The position numbers and the translations under genes are program-made. Source: Oscillospiraceae bacterium (GTDB lineage: Bacteria; Bacillota; Clostridia; Oscillospirales; Ruminococcaceae). From it: a stretch of 64,000 nt of DNA. The DNA lies in NCBI GenBank assembly GCA_021199855.1, contig JAJQHD010000057.1, forward strand, positions 186,001 through 250,000, written 5' to 3'. The notes beneath the pieces are model-generated. The model searched no databases. It was not told where the DNA came from and was given only the letters and a program-made list of their open reading frames with translations. Shown one piece after another: positions 26,477-35,019 of this stretch; positions within the stretch are counted from its first letter, which is position 1, and each line of letters starts with the position of its first letter.

Positions 26477-27015
26477 GAAAGACATCTTTCAACGTCGCAT
26501 TCGGCGGGATAGTATCGGCGCTCTGTCTTGTACTTGAATTTTCGGTCGGATTTCTTCCGATATTCCTGTATGTATTCCCGATGATATGCTCGATACTCAT
26601 GTATATTCTATACACCGAATGCGGCTTGAAAACGAGCCTTTGTGCCTATGTCGGGGTGTCGGTTCTTTCACTTTTCATGTGCCCCGACAAGGAAGCGGCG
26701 ATGATGTATGTCATGTTCTTCGGCTACTATCCGATTCTCCGGGTCTACATACAGAAGCTGAAGCCAAAAGTGTTGAAAACGCTTTTAAAGTTCGCCATCT
26801 TCAATGTCGCAATGGTTCTGGCGTATCTTATCATAATCTTCGTCTTCGGCATTACCGAAACGGACATGATGGGGGAGCTTTCCTGGTTCTGGATTCTTCT
26901 ATTGGCAGTCGGAAATGTTGTGTTCGCGATGTTCGATATACTTTTGGACAGACTTTTATTCGTCTACGAAATGAAGCTTCGTCACAGGCTTTTCGGACAC
27001 GGAAAACGGCGGTAG
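26473..27015 (+). CDS. Small integral membrane protein, ECF S-component-like
   Basis: 180 residues with about five or six hydrophobic helices and a basic tail (HRLFGHGKRR). Size, helix pattern and an N-terminal stretch beginning MRKTSFNVAFGGIVSALCL resemble S components of energy-coupling factor vitamin transporters. The overlap with pncB raises the possibility of nicotinate or another NAD precursor as substrate, but this is inference and I do not recognise a specific family. Confidence 0.5.
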   Translation: MRKTSFNVAFGGIVSALCLVLEFSVGFLPIFLYVFPMICSILMYILYTECGLKTSLCAYVGVSVLSLFMCPDKEAAMMYVMFFGYYPILRVYIQKLKPKVLKTLLKFAIFNVAMVLAYLIIIFVFGITETDMMGELSWFWILLLAVGNVVFAMFDILLDRLLFVYEMKLRHRLFGHGKRR

Positions 27016-27024
27016 GATTTTTCT

Positions 27025-27729
27025 ATGAAAAACATCTTCCAAAACAAAAAGGCAATCAAGATTGCGGCAGTCGTGATTCTAGTCATAGTTATGGTGGGCT
27101 TGACGATAGCCGGAATTCCGCTTGTCAAGCTTCTCTCGACCGACGAGGGCAGGGAAGCACTTCAGGCAATAGTCGACCGCAACGTCGTCCTGGGCGTTAT
27201 CATCTATCTTCTCTTGCAGATGCTACAAGTGGTTGTTGCCCTCATCCCGGGCGGAGTCATCCAGATTCTCGGCGGAGTTCTTTTCGGAAATTTCTGGGGA
27301 ACGATTCTCTGCTTTTTGGGAGTATTCTTGGGCTCAGTTGTTGTATTCATGACCGTGAGAAAATTCGGTATGCCGGTAGTTGAGGCGTTTGTCGACGGCA
27401 AGGGCATCAAGCGTTTTGAATTCTTGAACGACGACAAAAAGCTCGAAGCGACCGTCTTCATCCTGTTTTTAATTCCAGGAATGCCAAAAGACGCACTGAC
27501 ATATATTGTCCCGCTTACAAAGATAAAGCCCTCCCGGTTCTTCTTCCTATCGATGCTCGCAAGAACCCCGGCGATAATTCTTTCGACCGTTTTCGGCGCG
27601 AGTCTCAGTGATGGACATCTCATCACAGCGATTGTGTTGTTCGCGGTAGTTGCTGTTCTGGGACTGGTCGGAATACTTTTCAAGGACAAGATTATCGAGA
27701 AGCTCCGTCGGGATAAAGAAAGCACGTGA
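27025..27729 (+). CDS. TVP38/TMEM64 (VTT domain) membrane protein
   Basis: 234 residues with N-terminal and C-terminal membrane helices flanking a VTT/DedA-like core: GGVLFGNFWGT, then the diagnostic FLIPGMPKDALTY with re-entrant helices. Family members are linked to lipid scrambling or transport and envelope homeostasis; the function here is not known. Ten nt after the previous membrane gene, end of this operon. Confidence 0.85.
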   Translation: MKNIFQNKKAIKIAAVVILVIVMVGLTIAGIPLVKLLSTDEGREALQAIVDRNVVLGVIIYLLLQMLQVVVALIPGGVIQILGGVLFGNFWGTILCFLGVFLGSVVVFMTVRKFGMPVVEAFVDGKGIKRFEFLNDDKKLEATVFILFLIPGMPKDALTYIVPLTKIKPSRFFFLSMLARTPAIILSTVFGASLSDGHLITAIVLFAVVAVLGLVGILFKDKIIEKLRRDKEST

Positions 27730-27756
27730 TTTTTGAAAAAATGCTGAAGAAAACTC

Positions 27757-27785
27757 TTGACATTTGCATTTCTAAATGCTATAAT
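27757..27785 (+). promoter_or_regulatory. Promoter of the tRNA pair
   Basis: TTGACA (27757-27762), 17-bp spacer, TATAAT (27780-27785): a consensus promoter 48 bp ahead of tRNA-Gly. Confidence 0.85.
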
Positions 27786-27833
27786 ATCATTCGTTGCTGA
27801 GAGGTAAGAGCTTCAAGGCAACGAATATAACCT

Positions 27834-27907
<74 letters not shown>

Positions 27908-27914
27908 TTTTTAT

Positions 27915-27991
27915 GCGTCCTTAGCTCAGCTGGATAGAGCAACTGCCTTCTAAGCCGTAGGCCACAGGTTCGAATCCTGTAGGACGCGCCA
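27915..27991 (+). tRNA. tRNA-Arg (anticodon TCT)
   Basis: Acceptor GCGTCCT pairs with AGGACGC, with an encoded CCA. The D arm GCTC/GAGC and T arm ACAGG-TTCGAAT-CCTGT are regular, and loop CTTCTAA has anticodon TCT for AGA. The anticodon stem ACTGC/GCCGT has one T-C mismatch in its middle pair, where a G in place of T would give a perfect stem. It is seven nt from tRNA-Gly and cotranscribed with it. Confidence 0.95.
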
Positions 27992-27993
27992 AC

Positions 27994-28021
27994 AAAAGTG
28001 CACCTGAAAGGGTGCATTTTT
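27994..28021 (+). terminator. Intrinsic terminator of the tRNA pair
   Basis: TGCACC (27999-28004) pairs with GGTGCA (28011-28016), flanked by AAAAG and TTTTT. Confidence 0.8.
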
Positions 28022-28090
28022 GTTGCGCGTCCTGGGAACGCAGCCAATAAGCGCACACGAAAGGCGTTTTTTGTTGACTAAATACCAATG

Positions 28091-28137
28091 TCAAACCATT
28101 TTGACACCGAAAAATCCCGAAAGTCAACCCATTTTGA
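28091..28137 (+). promoter_or_regulatory. Two operator-like repeats ahead of the XRE regulator
   Basis: TCAAACCATTTTGA at 28091-28104 (inverted repeat TCAAA-N4-TTTGA) and TCAACCCATTTTGA at 28124-28137, with starts 33 bp apart (about three helical turns). The second abuts the -35 element. Probably the binding site of the XRE protein encoded downstream. Confidence 0.5.
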
Positions 28138-28166
28138 TAGACAACCGCATGAAAATCAGGTATAAT
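28138..28166 (+). promoter_or_regulatory. Promoter of the XRE-NUDIX pair
   Basis: TAGACA (28138-28143), 17-bp spacer, TATAAT (28161-28166). The start at 28190 is close, giving a short leader. Confidence 0.65.
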
Positions 28167-28189
28167 AATTGCAGAAAGGGAGTGCTCGA

Positions 28190-28849
28190 ATGGACATCGG
28201 AACCAAAATCAAAAACGCCAGACTTTCGTCTGATCTAACTCAGGAGCAAGCGGCGGAAGCTCTTGGAGTCAGTCGGCAGACCGTCTCGAACTGGGAGAAC
28301 GGGAAAACCTATCCCGATATAATAAGTGTTGTCAAGATGAGTGACCTCTATCACGTCACCCTCGATCATCTTTTAAAGGATGAATCGCCCGTGACTGAAT
28401 ACCTTGAATACCTCGAAGAAAGCACAGACACCGTCAAGAGCAAGCGTAAAATCGGCAAGCTGATAATAATCGCAACGTATCTCGTAATTTATGCAATCGC
28501 AATGATTCTCTTCTGGTGCATAATCAGTGGCTCGGACGCCATGGGCTACTATCTGATTGTTATCGGTCTTGTTCTGCCCGTGACGACTTTCGTGCTCTCG
28601 ATTCTCATCAGCGTAAACGACTACTGGGGCAGATGGAAATGGCTGTCGGCAGTCATCTTCGGCATCATGTACACCCTCGCCGAATACGCCACCTTCAAGC
28701 TCGCCAATACCATCGCTTTCGGCAATTTCAATCTCCCGAACTTGACATTGTGGCTCGCAGGTGCTATAATCTCCCTCGCCGGTCTCGGAATCGGGACTCT
28801 GATGAGAAGACACACAAGAAAGAAGAGAATGATATGCACGAACCCCTGA
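28190..28849 (+). CDS. XRE-family regulator with C-terminal membrane helices
   Basis: 219 residues from the ATG at 28190 (AAAGGGAG ribosome site; an in-frame TTG seven codons earlier is less likely). The N-terminal helix-turn-helix (LTQEQAAEALGVSRQTVSNWENG) is followed by four hydrophobic helices. Membrane-tethered XRE regulators of this design are common in Clostridia and often sense envelope stress or control a linked gene. The NUDIX gene begins inside its 3' end. Confidence 0.85.
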   Translation: MDIGTKIKNARLSSDLTQEQAAEALGVSRQTVSNWENGKTYPDIISVVKMSDLYHVTLDHLLKDESPVTEYLEYLEESTDTVKSKRKIGKLIIIATYLVIYAIAMILFWCIISGSDAMGYYLIVIGLVLPVTTFVLSILISVNDYWGRWKWLSAVIFGIMYTLAEYATFKLANTIAFGNFNLPNLTLWLAGAIISLAGLGIGTLMRRHTRKKRMICTNP

Positions 28850-29361
28850 ATATCGAGCTTCAGGACACCGAATGGGAATATACATACACCGACCACGACC
28901 GAAATATTGCCCGGGCAATAGTCTTCGACGATGAAGGCAAATTCTATTTCGTGAAGACGAGTCGTGACGACAATTTCGGCAAGTGCTCTTATATCGGAAC
29001 GTCAGGCGGAGGAGTAGAACCCGGTGAGAAACCTGAAGAAGCAATTAAGAGAGAACTGAATGAGGAACTCGGAGTTACAGTTAATGTGATCTGCAAACTT
29101 GGGATTGTCAGTGATTACTACAACTTGATACACAGGCATAATATCAATAATTTCTATCTTTGCAGGATAACGGCTTTTGGAGAGAAACATCTAAATCCTG
29201 ATGAAATTAATGATTTTCACCTGTCAACAGTGAAGCTTACATATGAAGAAGCACTTCAAGAATACGAGAACGCTAAAGTATCTAAGCTTGGAAGATTGGT
29301 AGCACAATGTGAGCTCCCGATTCTTCGTTACGCCAAAGAAATAATGGATGAATCAGCATAA
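28834..29361 (+). CDS. NUDIX hydrolase
   Basis: 175 residues from an ATG at 28834, overlapping the XRE gene by 16 nt. The Nudix box GGGVEPGEKPEEAIKRELNE followed by ELG (about residues 58-80) has the REL-x-EE catalytic pattern. It hydrolyses a nucleoside diphosphate linked to another moiety; the substrate cannot be assigned. The coupling to the regulator suggests coordinated expression. Confidence 0.85.
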   Translation: MHEPLNIELQDTEWEYTYTDHDRNIARAIVFDDEGKFYFVKTSRDDNFGKCSYIGTSGGGVEPGEKPEEAIKRELNEELGVTVNVICKLGIVSDYYNLIHRHNINNFYLCRITAFGEKHLNPDEINDFHLSTVKLTYEEALQEYENAKVSKLGRLVAQCELPILRYAKEIMDESA

Positions 29362-29365
29362 AAAA

Positions 29366-29394
29366 TCAGCCGGCACAAAACCGGCTGAATTTAT
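29366..29394. terminator. Bidirectional terminator between NUDIX and M16C genes
   Basis: TCAGCCGG (29366-29373) pairs with CCGGCTGA (29381-29388), with A-rich 5' and ATTTATT 3' flanks. Confidence 0.8.
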
Positions 29395-29403
29395 TAACAT
29401 GGA

Positions 29404-32274
29404 TTAGAGAGTTTCGACGCTATCAAGTTCTTCACATTCATCAAGCTGCTTCTTTGAACCTACAATGCAGATGCCGCCATCGCAGATGACCTTGTCGATG
29501 TTGTAGGACAGCTCCATTAGCTTCTCAGGTGTTGCGCCGATGAGCTCGTGATACTTTTCAACAACACGCTCAGGCGTGATGCCTGAGAAGTATCTGTTAT
29601 CGGAGATGGTGCCCTTCATGCTCGGTGTGGTGAGGCGGAACATGTCCGAAACACTGCCGATGATGAAGCCGGTGAGGTCGTCATTATTTTTCAGGAAGTC
29701 TCTCAGGAATTCTCCACTCTTCTTGAAGTAGCCTAAAGACCTGTTCGCACTCGGGTCACGGTAGGAGTGGCAGGTGATATAACCGGAATCACGTGCCACG
29801 AATCCGGTGCCATAAGCTCCACCCTGTACTCTGATTACGTTCCAGAGGTAGCCGTATGTCAGGATTCTCGCCGCAACGCTGTAGTCTCCGGTGACGGTTT
29901 CGCCGAGGGCTGAAACACTGCTTCCCATAGCCGCAAATGCAATTTCGGTAGGAACCGCAATTCCCTCTTTCTTGATGCCAAATGGCTTCAAATCTGCCTT
30001 GCCGGCTGACTTTCCAACAGCAGGAAGAGTAGATACAACGCCATTAACAACCGTCTCAGCGGCATTCGCCATTTCGCCGGTGATACTTACAATAGCTCTG
30101 TCAGAGCCGATGATTTTACTCTTGACGCCTTCAAGTTTAGAAAGAAGTCCCGAAATGTCGCCTTCAAACTCGCCGAGAGTCTTGTAGTAGCTTATGCCGG
30201 AGGTGTATTCACCGACAACACCGGAAGGTGAAATCTGTGCTTCGACTCTGCCAAGAGCCGCCATATTTCCTCTCATAAGAATGTCCGAGAAGAGGGAAGT
30301 CTTTTCCTGCTTCAGAATCTCTGAAATCGAAGTCTCGTTGTCAAGCTTTGTTTCCGAGAGAATCTCGCAGACAAGCTTTGTAGCGTCTTCAAGCTTTGTT
30401 TCAAGAGCTGAGTAAGAGACAGCAAACTTGACGTCATAGTTATCCGAACTCGGGTAAGCCGAAACCTTTGCGCTGAAGTTACCGCAGTAGAAGTTAAGAA
30501 GTGTCTGAAGCTTTTCGGCTGAATGAGACTTTGTGTCGACTCTTCCGAGTAGCGAGCAAAGAAGCGAAGCCGCAGAGAGCTCTTTTTCACTCAAATCGGT
30601 AGCGTCAAAATAGAGATTTGTATAGACAATTCCGGAAGTATTCAGCTTGTGGGTGAGAACTTTGACACCATTAATCTCCGATTCTTCCATCGGGAACTTC
30701 TCCGGTTCGTCGGGCAAATCGCTGAGTTTGAGCATAGGAAGCGTTGCAAGATTTTCGGGAGTGTCCTCGCTGTGTTGCCAAGCTTCAAGTTTCTCCTGCT
30801 TTTTGATAAGAGCCTCACGCTCCTCAGGAGTCCAGGACTCTTCTTCACGCTTCAGCCTTGCCTGCTCTATTTCGGCAGTCGTCTCAGCATAGGTGTGCGA
30901 AGGCTTCAAAATAACCTTGCAGGTGTGATTGTTATCAAGGAGAACGTCCCTGATAAGCTGTTCAAAGTAGCCTTCATCAGCCTTCTTCTTCAGATCTTCA
31001 AACATATCGCCGACAACAAGCTTTGTCGCCGGGTCGCCGCCATAGAGCCATGTGTCAAGAGCGGTGAGTCCGAATACAAGACCCTTCGGTCCGTAGTCCT
31101 TTTCATGAAGCTTGAATTCAAGGTTCGCCATCGAGGACTCCAACTGCTCACGATCAACACCGCCGTCTGCAATGCCAGTCAAAGTATCTCTTACAATCTT
31201 CTCGACTTTGACTTTATCCTCTTCCTTGAGGTTTCTGATTTCAAGAACTGCATACGGCTGTAGAATACCGTCGGAAATCCGGAGTATAACGTCCTCAGCG
31301 AGACCTTCCGAGAGAATAGCTCTGCTGAGCGGCGAGTGGTTGGTTCCTGCAAGAACTTCCGCCAGAACATCCATAGCAATAAGCTTTTCGTACTCATCAT
31401 AGGTGCCGATTACGTTGCCATAGGCAAGTCTTGTGTGTCCTTCAAGCTCTTCGGAGGGTGAAAGACCGTACTCATGCTCAATAACTCCACCGTCAATCGG
31501 TTTCTGCATTTCAATCGGAGGAATCTCCGGAGCGGCATCATAGTGGCTGAGATACTCGTTATCAATAATACCGAGTGTCGTGTCGATGTCAACACTGCCG
31601 TCAATGAAGATGTAGGAATTAGACGGGTCGTAGTATTTCTTGTGGTTCGCAATGAACATCTCATAAGAAAGGTCGGGAATACTTGCCGGAGCTCCGCCCG
31701 AATTGTGCTTGTAGCAGTTGTCGGGGAAGAGCCCCTGCATAACTGCCTCTTCGAGAATGTCGTCTGGGTCGGAAGTAGCGCCTTTCATCTCGTTGAAGAC
31801 AACGCCCTTGTAGCTGACGGTACCATCTTCTGCGAACTCGTGGTGCCAGCCTTCCTGATAGAAGATTTCAGGCTTCGAGTAGATAAGCGGATGGAAAACA
31901 GCGTCCAAGTAAACCCTCATAAGGTTTATGAAATCCTGATTGTTCTTACTGGAAACGGGATAAACCGTCTTGTCCGAGAAGGTCATGGCGTTCAGGAACG
32001 TATTCATCGAGTTTTTAAGAAGCTCGACAAACGGCTCCTTCACGGGATAACGGTCGGAACCGTTGAGAACCGAGTGCTCAAGGATGTGGAACACACCCGT
32101 GTCGTTTTCCGGCAGGGTCTTGAATGCGATGCCGAAAGTCTTGTTATCGTCCTCACGTTCAATCCAGATAAGCCGTGCGGCCGACTTAACATGCTTCATT
32201 TCGTGGAGCTTAGCGTCGATTTCAGAGAGCTCTCTGACTCTCGTTTCGGCAAAGCCGTGGAATAATTCTGACAT
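29404..32274 (-). CDS. M16C family metallopeptidase (presequence protease-like)
   Basis: 956 residues, the single-chain four-domain form of the insulinase/pitrilysin superfamily. The inverted zinc motif HILEH (H-x2-EH) is near residue 56, with the distal Glu region KGVVFNEMKGA about 90 residues later, and the presequence-peptidase family C-terminal domain is present. It probably degrades peptides in the cytosol, as no signal peptide is visible. Ribosome site AGGAGGT and a minus-strand promoter at 32331-32359. Monocistronic. Confidence 0.92.
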   Translation of the reverse strand: MSELFHGFAETRVRELSEIDAKLHEMKHVKSAARLIWIEREDDNKTFGIAFKTLPENDTGVFHILEHSVLNGSDRYPVKEPFVELLKNSMNTFLNAMTFSDKTVYPVSSKNNQDFINLMRVYLDAVFHPLIYSKPEIFYQEGWHHEFAEDGTVSYKGVVFNEMKGATSDPDDILEEAVMQGLFPDNCYKHNSGGAPASIPDLSYEMFIANHKKYYDPSNSYIFIDGSVDIDTTLGIIDNEYLSHYDAAPEIPPIEMQKPIDGGVIEHEYGLSPSEELEGHTRLAYGNVIGTYDEYEKLIAMDVLAEVLAGTNHSPLSRAILSEGLAEDVILRISDGILQPYAVLEIRNLKEEDKVKVEKIVRDTLTGIADGGVDREQLESSMANLEFKLHEKDYGPKGLVFGLTALDTWLYGGDPATKLVVGDMFEDLKKKADEGYFEQLIRDVLLDNNHTCKVILKPSHTYAETTAEIEQARLKREEESWTPEEREALIKKQEKLEAWQHSEDTPENLATLPMLKLSDLPDEPEKFPMEESEINGVKVLTHKLNTSGIVYTNLYFDATDLSEKELSAASLLCSLLGRVDTKSHSAEKLQTLLNFYCGNFSAKVSAYPSSDNYDVKFAVSYSALETKLEDATKLVCEILSETKLDNETSISEILKQEKTSLFSDILMRGNMAALGRVEAQISPSGVVGEYTSGISYYKTLGEFEGDISGLLSKLEGVKSKIIGSDRAIVSITGEMANAAETVVNGVVSTLPAVGKSAGKADLKPFGIKKEGIAVPTEIAFAAMGSSVSALGETVTGDYSVAARILTYGYLWNVIRVQGGAYGTGFVARDSGYITCHSYRDPSANRSLGYFKKSGEFLRDFLKNNDDLTGFIIGSVSDMFRLTTPSMKGTISDNRYFSGITPERVVEKYHELIGATPEKLMELSYNIDKVICDGGICIVGSKKQLDECEELDSVETL

Positions 32275-32330
32275 TAATTAACCTCCTATATGTAATCGTT
32301 ATTGTAGGCTTTAAAAATTTACCAACAATG

Positions 32331-32359
32331 ATTATACACCCATTTGTGCTTAAAAGCAA
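32331..32359 (-). promoter_or_regulatory. Promoter of the M16C gene
   Basis: On the minus strand, TTGCTT (32359-32354), 17-bp spacer, TATAAT (32336-32331). Confidence 0.6.
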
Positions 32360-32453
32360 GCCGCTATATGTCAAATATTTCGATTTTACAGTGGAAACCG
32401 GGAAGAAAATGTGCTATACTGTATATGATTTCATCGTGAAAGGGGATGGGTGA

Positions 32454-33200
32454 GTGCTCGAACCAGAGAAACAGCGCTTTTCGGAGCTTCTTCTGAGACC
32501 TCGTGAAGATATCTTAATCTCCGCCGGAGTCGGAACTCTCGGCGAAAAGTATCTTCATGCGCTTTTCAAATATTACTATGAGCCTGACCCTGATTTTCAC
32601 GAGGTTGGAATAGGCAGATTCACCGCCGACATCTGTCACGGAATAGATATAATCGAAATCCAGACCAGAACTCTGAAACGCCTTTGCGAAAAGCTTGATT
32701 ACTACATATCCGCCGGTTACTATACAACCGTCGTCTATCCGCTCCCCCACAAGAAGTGGATCTCCTGGCTTGACCCGGACACCGGCGAGCTAACTCCCAG
32801 GCGCCGTTCCCCGAAAACCGGAACGCCGTATGACAGCATCTATGAGTTATACAATATCAAAGACTATCTCAGAAGTGGGCAAGTACAGGTAGTTCTCGAA
32901 CTGGTTGACGTTTGGGATATAAAGAACCAGAACGGCTACGGCAAAGCCCACAAGCACCGTGCGACCCGAAACGACAGAATTCCACTCGAACTGTTTGACG
33001 AGATTATTCTAAGCGAGCCGGAGGATTATAGAATCTTTCTTCCTGAAGCTCTGCCGGACACGTTTACCCGCAAAGATTATTCTAAGCTTACAAGACTTGA
33101 CGGAAGGGCATTATCCAGCGCAATTAAAATACTCGAAGAGATGGGATTGATAAAGTTCATCGGCATGGATGGCAGAAAATATATTTACTCGAAGGGATGA
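32454..33200 (+). CDS. Unrecognised protein, possible PD-(D/E)XK nuclease fold with C-terminal winged helix
   Basis: 248 residues from a GTG at 32454 (AAAGGGG site). The first part has GEKYLHALFKYY, then FTADICHGIDIIEIQTR, resembling a D-x(n)-E-x-Q core of PD-(D/E)XK nucleases, though a true active site is not proven. The middle part is Tyr-rich (YDSIYELYNIKDYL). The last 50 residues (LDGRALSSAIKILEEMGLIKFIG) look like a winged helix. Five nt lie between it and the LysR gene. Function not known. Confidence 0.5.
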   Translation: MLEPEKQRFSELLLRPREDILISAGVGTLGEKYLHALFKYYYEPDPDFHEVGIGRFTADICHGIDIIEIQTRTLKRLCEKLDYYISAGYYTTVVYPLPHKKWISWLDPDTGELTPRRRSPKTGTPYDSIYELYNIKDYLRSGQVQVVLELVDVWDIKNQNGYGKAHKHRATRNDRIPLELFDEIILSEPEDYRIFLPEALPDTFTRKDYSKLTRLDGRALSSAIKILEEMGLIKFIGMDGRKYIYSKG

Positions 33201-33204
33201 TATT

Positions 33205-34128
33205 ATGACACTTCAACAGCTCAGATATGCAATCACAATTTCCGAAACCGGCTCCTTCAATAAAGCCGCAGAGGTTTTATACATAGCTCAGCCATCACTG
33301 ACAAGCTCAATGCAGGAGCTTGAAAAAGAGCTCGGCATAACGATTTTCTATAGAAGCGGCAGGGGAGTAACTTTAACAAACGACGGTGCAGAGTTCCTCC
33401 CGTATGTGAGACAGCTCTACAATCAGTATGAAGCCCTTGTCGAAAAGTACGGCAATCAGAGCTACAAAAAGAAATTCGGAGTCTCAACTCAGCACTATTC
33501 CTTTGCAGTAAAAGCTTTTGTCGAGCTTGTCAAGCACTACGACACTGCAAAGTACGAGTTCGCCATCCGTGAGACAAAGACCCGTGACGTCATCTCTGAC
33601 GTAAGCACCATGAAAAGCGAGATTGGAATCCTCTATCTGAGTGACTTTAACTGCGCCGCAATCGGCAAAATCTTAAAGAGCAACAACCTCGAATTCTACC
33701 ATCTAATCGAATGTAATGCCTACGTTTATCTCTGGAAAGGCCATCCGCTGGCGAATAACGAATCAATTGGCTTTGAAGAGCTTAAAGACTATCCCTGCCT
33801 TTCCTTCGAGCAGGGCGAAACGAGCTCCTTTTACTTTGCCGAGGAAATACTCAGCACCTCCGAATATTCCTATACGATAAAAGCCAACGACCGGGCAACG
33901 ATGCTTAACCTTATGGTCGGCTTGAACGGTTATACTCTTTGTTCCGGAATCATCTGCGAGGAGCTCAACGGCAGTGACTACGTTGCAGTCCCGTTCAGAA
34001 CCGATGATGAGTCGGGAAGCCGGATGGAAATAGGCTATATCACCAAGAAGAATGTCCAGCTAAGCCACATCGGACAGGAATATATTACCGAGATTCAAAA
34101 TTATCTCGGAATAAAACACAAAGAATAA
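33205..34128 (+). CDS. LysR-type transcriptional regulator
   Basis: 307 residues from the ATG at 33205 (GAAGGGA site). N-terminal LysR helix-turn-helix (GSFNKAAEVLYIAQPSLTSS) with the usual wing, then a two-lobed effector domain. It is directly upstream of a methionine-type ABC importer, with a T-N11-A dyad at 34137-34153 between them, so it probably controls that importer. The effector (a sulfur metabolite is one guess) is not shown by sequence. Confidence 0.88.
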   Translation: MTLQQLRYAITISETGSFNKAAEVLYIAQPSLTSSMQELEKELGITIFYRSGRGVTLTNDGAEFLPYVRQLYNQYEALVEKYGNQSYKKKFGVSTQHYSFAVKAFVELVKHYDTAKYEFAIRETKTRDVISDVSTMKSEIGILYLSDFNCAAIGKILKSNNLEFYHLIECNAYVYLWKGHPLANNESIGFEELKDYPCLSFEQGETSSFYFAEEILSTSEYSYTIKANDRATMLNLMVGLNGYTLCSGIICEELNGSDYVAVPFRTDDESGSRMEIGYITKKNVQLSHIGQEYITEIQNYLGIKHKE

Positions 34129-34136
34129 TAAATCTC

Positions 34137-34153
34137 TATAGGTAAAATCTATA
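34137..34153 (+). promoter_or_regulatory. LysR-type operator upstream of metQ
   Basis: TATAG-N7-CTATA, a perfect interrupted palindrome in the T-N11-A arrangement of LysR binding sites, 22 bp ahead of the -35 of the metQ promoter. Confidence 0.55.
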
Positions 34154-34174
34154 ACTCGATATTCAAACGACGTA

Positions 34175-34204
34175 TTGGACAAATCTGTCGGAAGGGTGTA
34201 GAAT
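34175..34204 (+). promoter_or_regulatory. Promoter of metQNI
   Basis: TTGGACA (34175-34181), 17-bp spacer, TAGAAT (34199-34204). No SAM riboswitch or T-box was recognised in the short leader. Confidence 0.6.
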
Positions 34205-34266
34205 AGGGAACATCAAAACGAAGACAACAATTCACGTTGCCTGTATAGAAAGGAAATCATACTACT

Positions 34267-35019
34267 ATGAAAAGATTTATATCACTTCTTCTTTGCGCAG
34301 TACTTTCGCTCTCGCTCCTCTCCGGATGCGGAAGCTCGTCTGATGCAATCACAATCGCAGTTCCTAACGACACCACCAATGAAGCAAGAGCACTTCTCCT
34401 TCTCGAAGAACTCGGCTACATTACTCTCAAAGATGGAGCAGGCATCACCGCAACCGTCGGCGACATCGAGGACAACCCTTACGGCATTGAGTTCAGCGAA
34501 GTTGAAGCCGCACAGCTCCCGAATGTCTTGCAGGACGTCGACTATGCTATAATCAATTCCAACTATGCAATCGAAGCTGGTCTCAATCCTGTTGAAGAAT
34601 CCCTTGCAATGGAAGGCTCATCCTCCGCATATAGCAATGTTCTGGTAGTCAAGGAAGGCAATGAGGGAACCGACAAAATCAAGGCTCTTCAGGCTGCACT
34701 TGAAAGCCAGCAGGTAGCTGACTACATCGCATCTACATACGATGGAGCTGTTGTAAGCACAGTTGATAACCCCGGCGACGGCTATGACGACACCGTTGAC
34801 TATGACGCACTCGCAGGAACCACAATCACGGTTGCCGCTTCTCCCACGCCTCATGCAGAGATTCTCGCAGTAGCAAAGGAAATCCTTGCTGAGAAGGACA
34901 TCACCCTTGACATCATCGAATTTACCGATTATGTTCAGCCGAACAATGTCGTTGAGAGCGGCGAAGTCGACGCCAACTACTTCCAGCATACTCCTTACCT
35001 TGACGACTTCAACGAGTAG
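34267..35019 (+). CDS. metQ: MetQ-like substrate-binding lipoprotein, circularly permuted and ending at an in-frame TAG
   Basis: 250 residues. The lipoprotein signal has its lipobox cysteine at residue 21 (LSGC). The mature order is unlike normal MetQ. Residues 28-165 are the usual C-terminal half (IAVPNDTTNEARALLLLEELG, ..QLPNVLQDVDYAIINSNYA). A linker of about 20 residues rich in Asp/Gly follows. Residues 187-250 are the usual N-terminal half (VAASPTPHAEIL, DANYFQHTPYLDDFNE). The TAG at 35017-35019 falls where family members have a residue before NGTHLVAV. The next 31 codons complete the half-domain (see 35020). First gene of metQ-metN-metI. Family identity is firm; function of the truncated product is doubtful. 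Confidence 0.85.
   Translation: MKRFISLLLCAVLSLSLLSGCGSSSDAITIAVPNDTTNEARALLLLEELGYITLKDGAGITATVGDIEDNPYGIEFSEVEAAQLPNVLQDVDYAIINSNYAIEAGLNPVEESLAMEGSSSAYSNVLVVKEGNEGTDKIKALQAALESQQVADYIASTYDGAVVSTVDNPGDGYDDTVDYDALAGTTITVAASPTPHAEILAVAKEILAEKDITLDIIEFTDYVQPNNVVESGEVDANYFQHTPYLDDFNE

Noticed and set aside
26586-27383. 265-codon plus frame across the two membrane-protein genes
   Set aside because: Overlaps both conserved genes in another frame and has low-complexity, charged composition.
31474-32265. 263-codon plus-strand frame opposite the M16C peptidase
   Set aside because: Antisense to a conserved coding region with no promoter or ribosome site.
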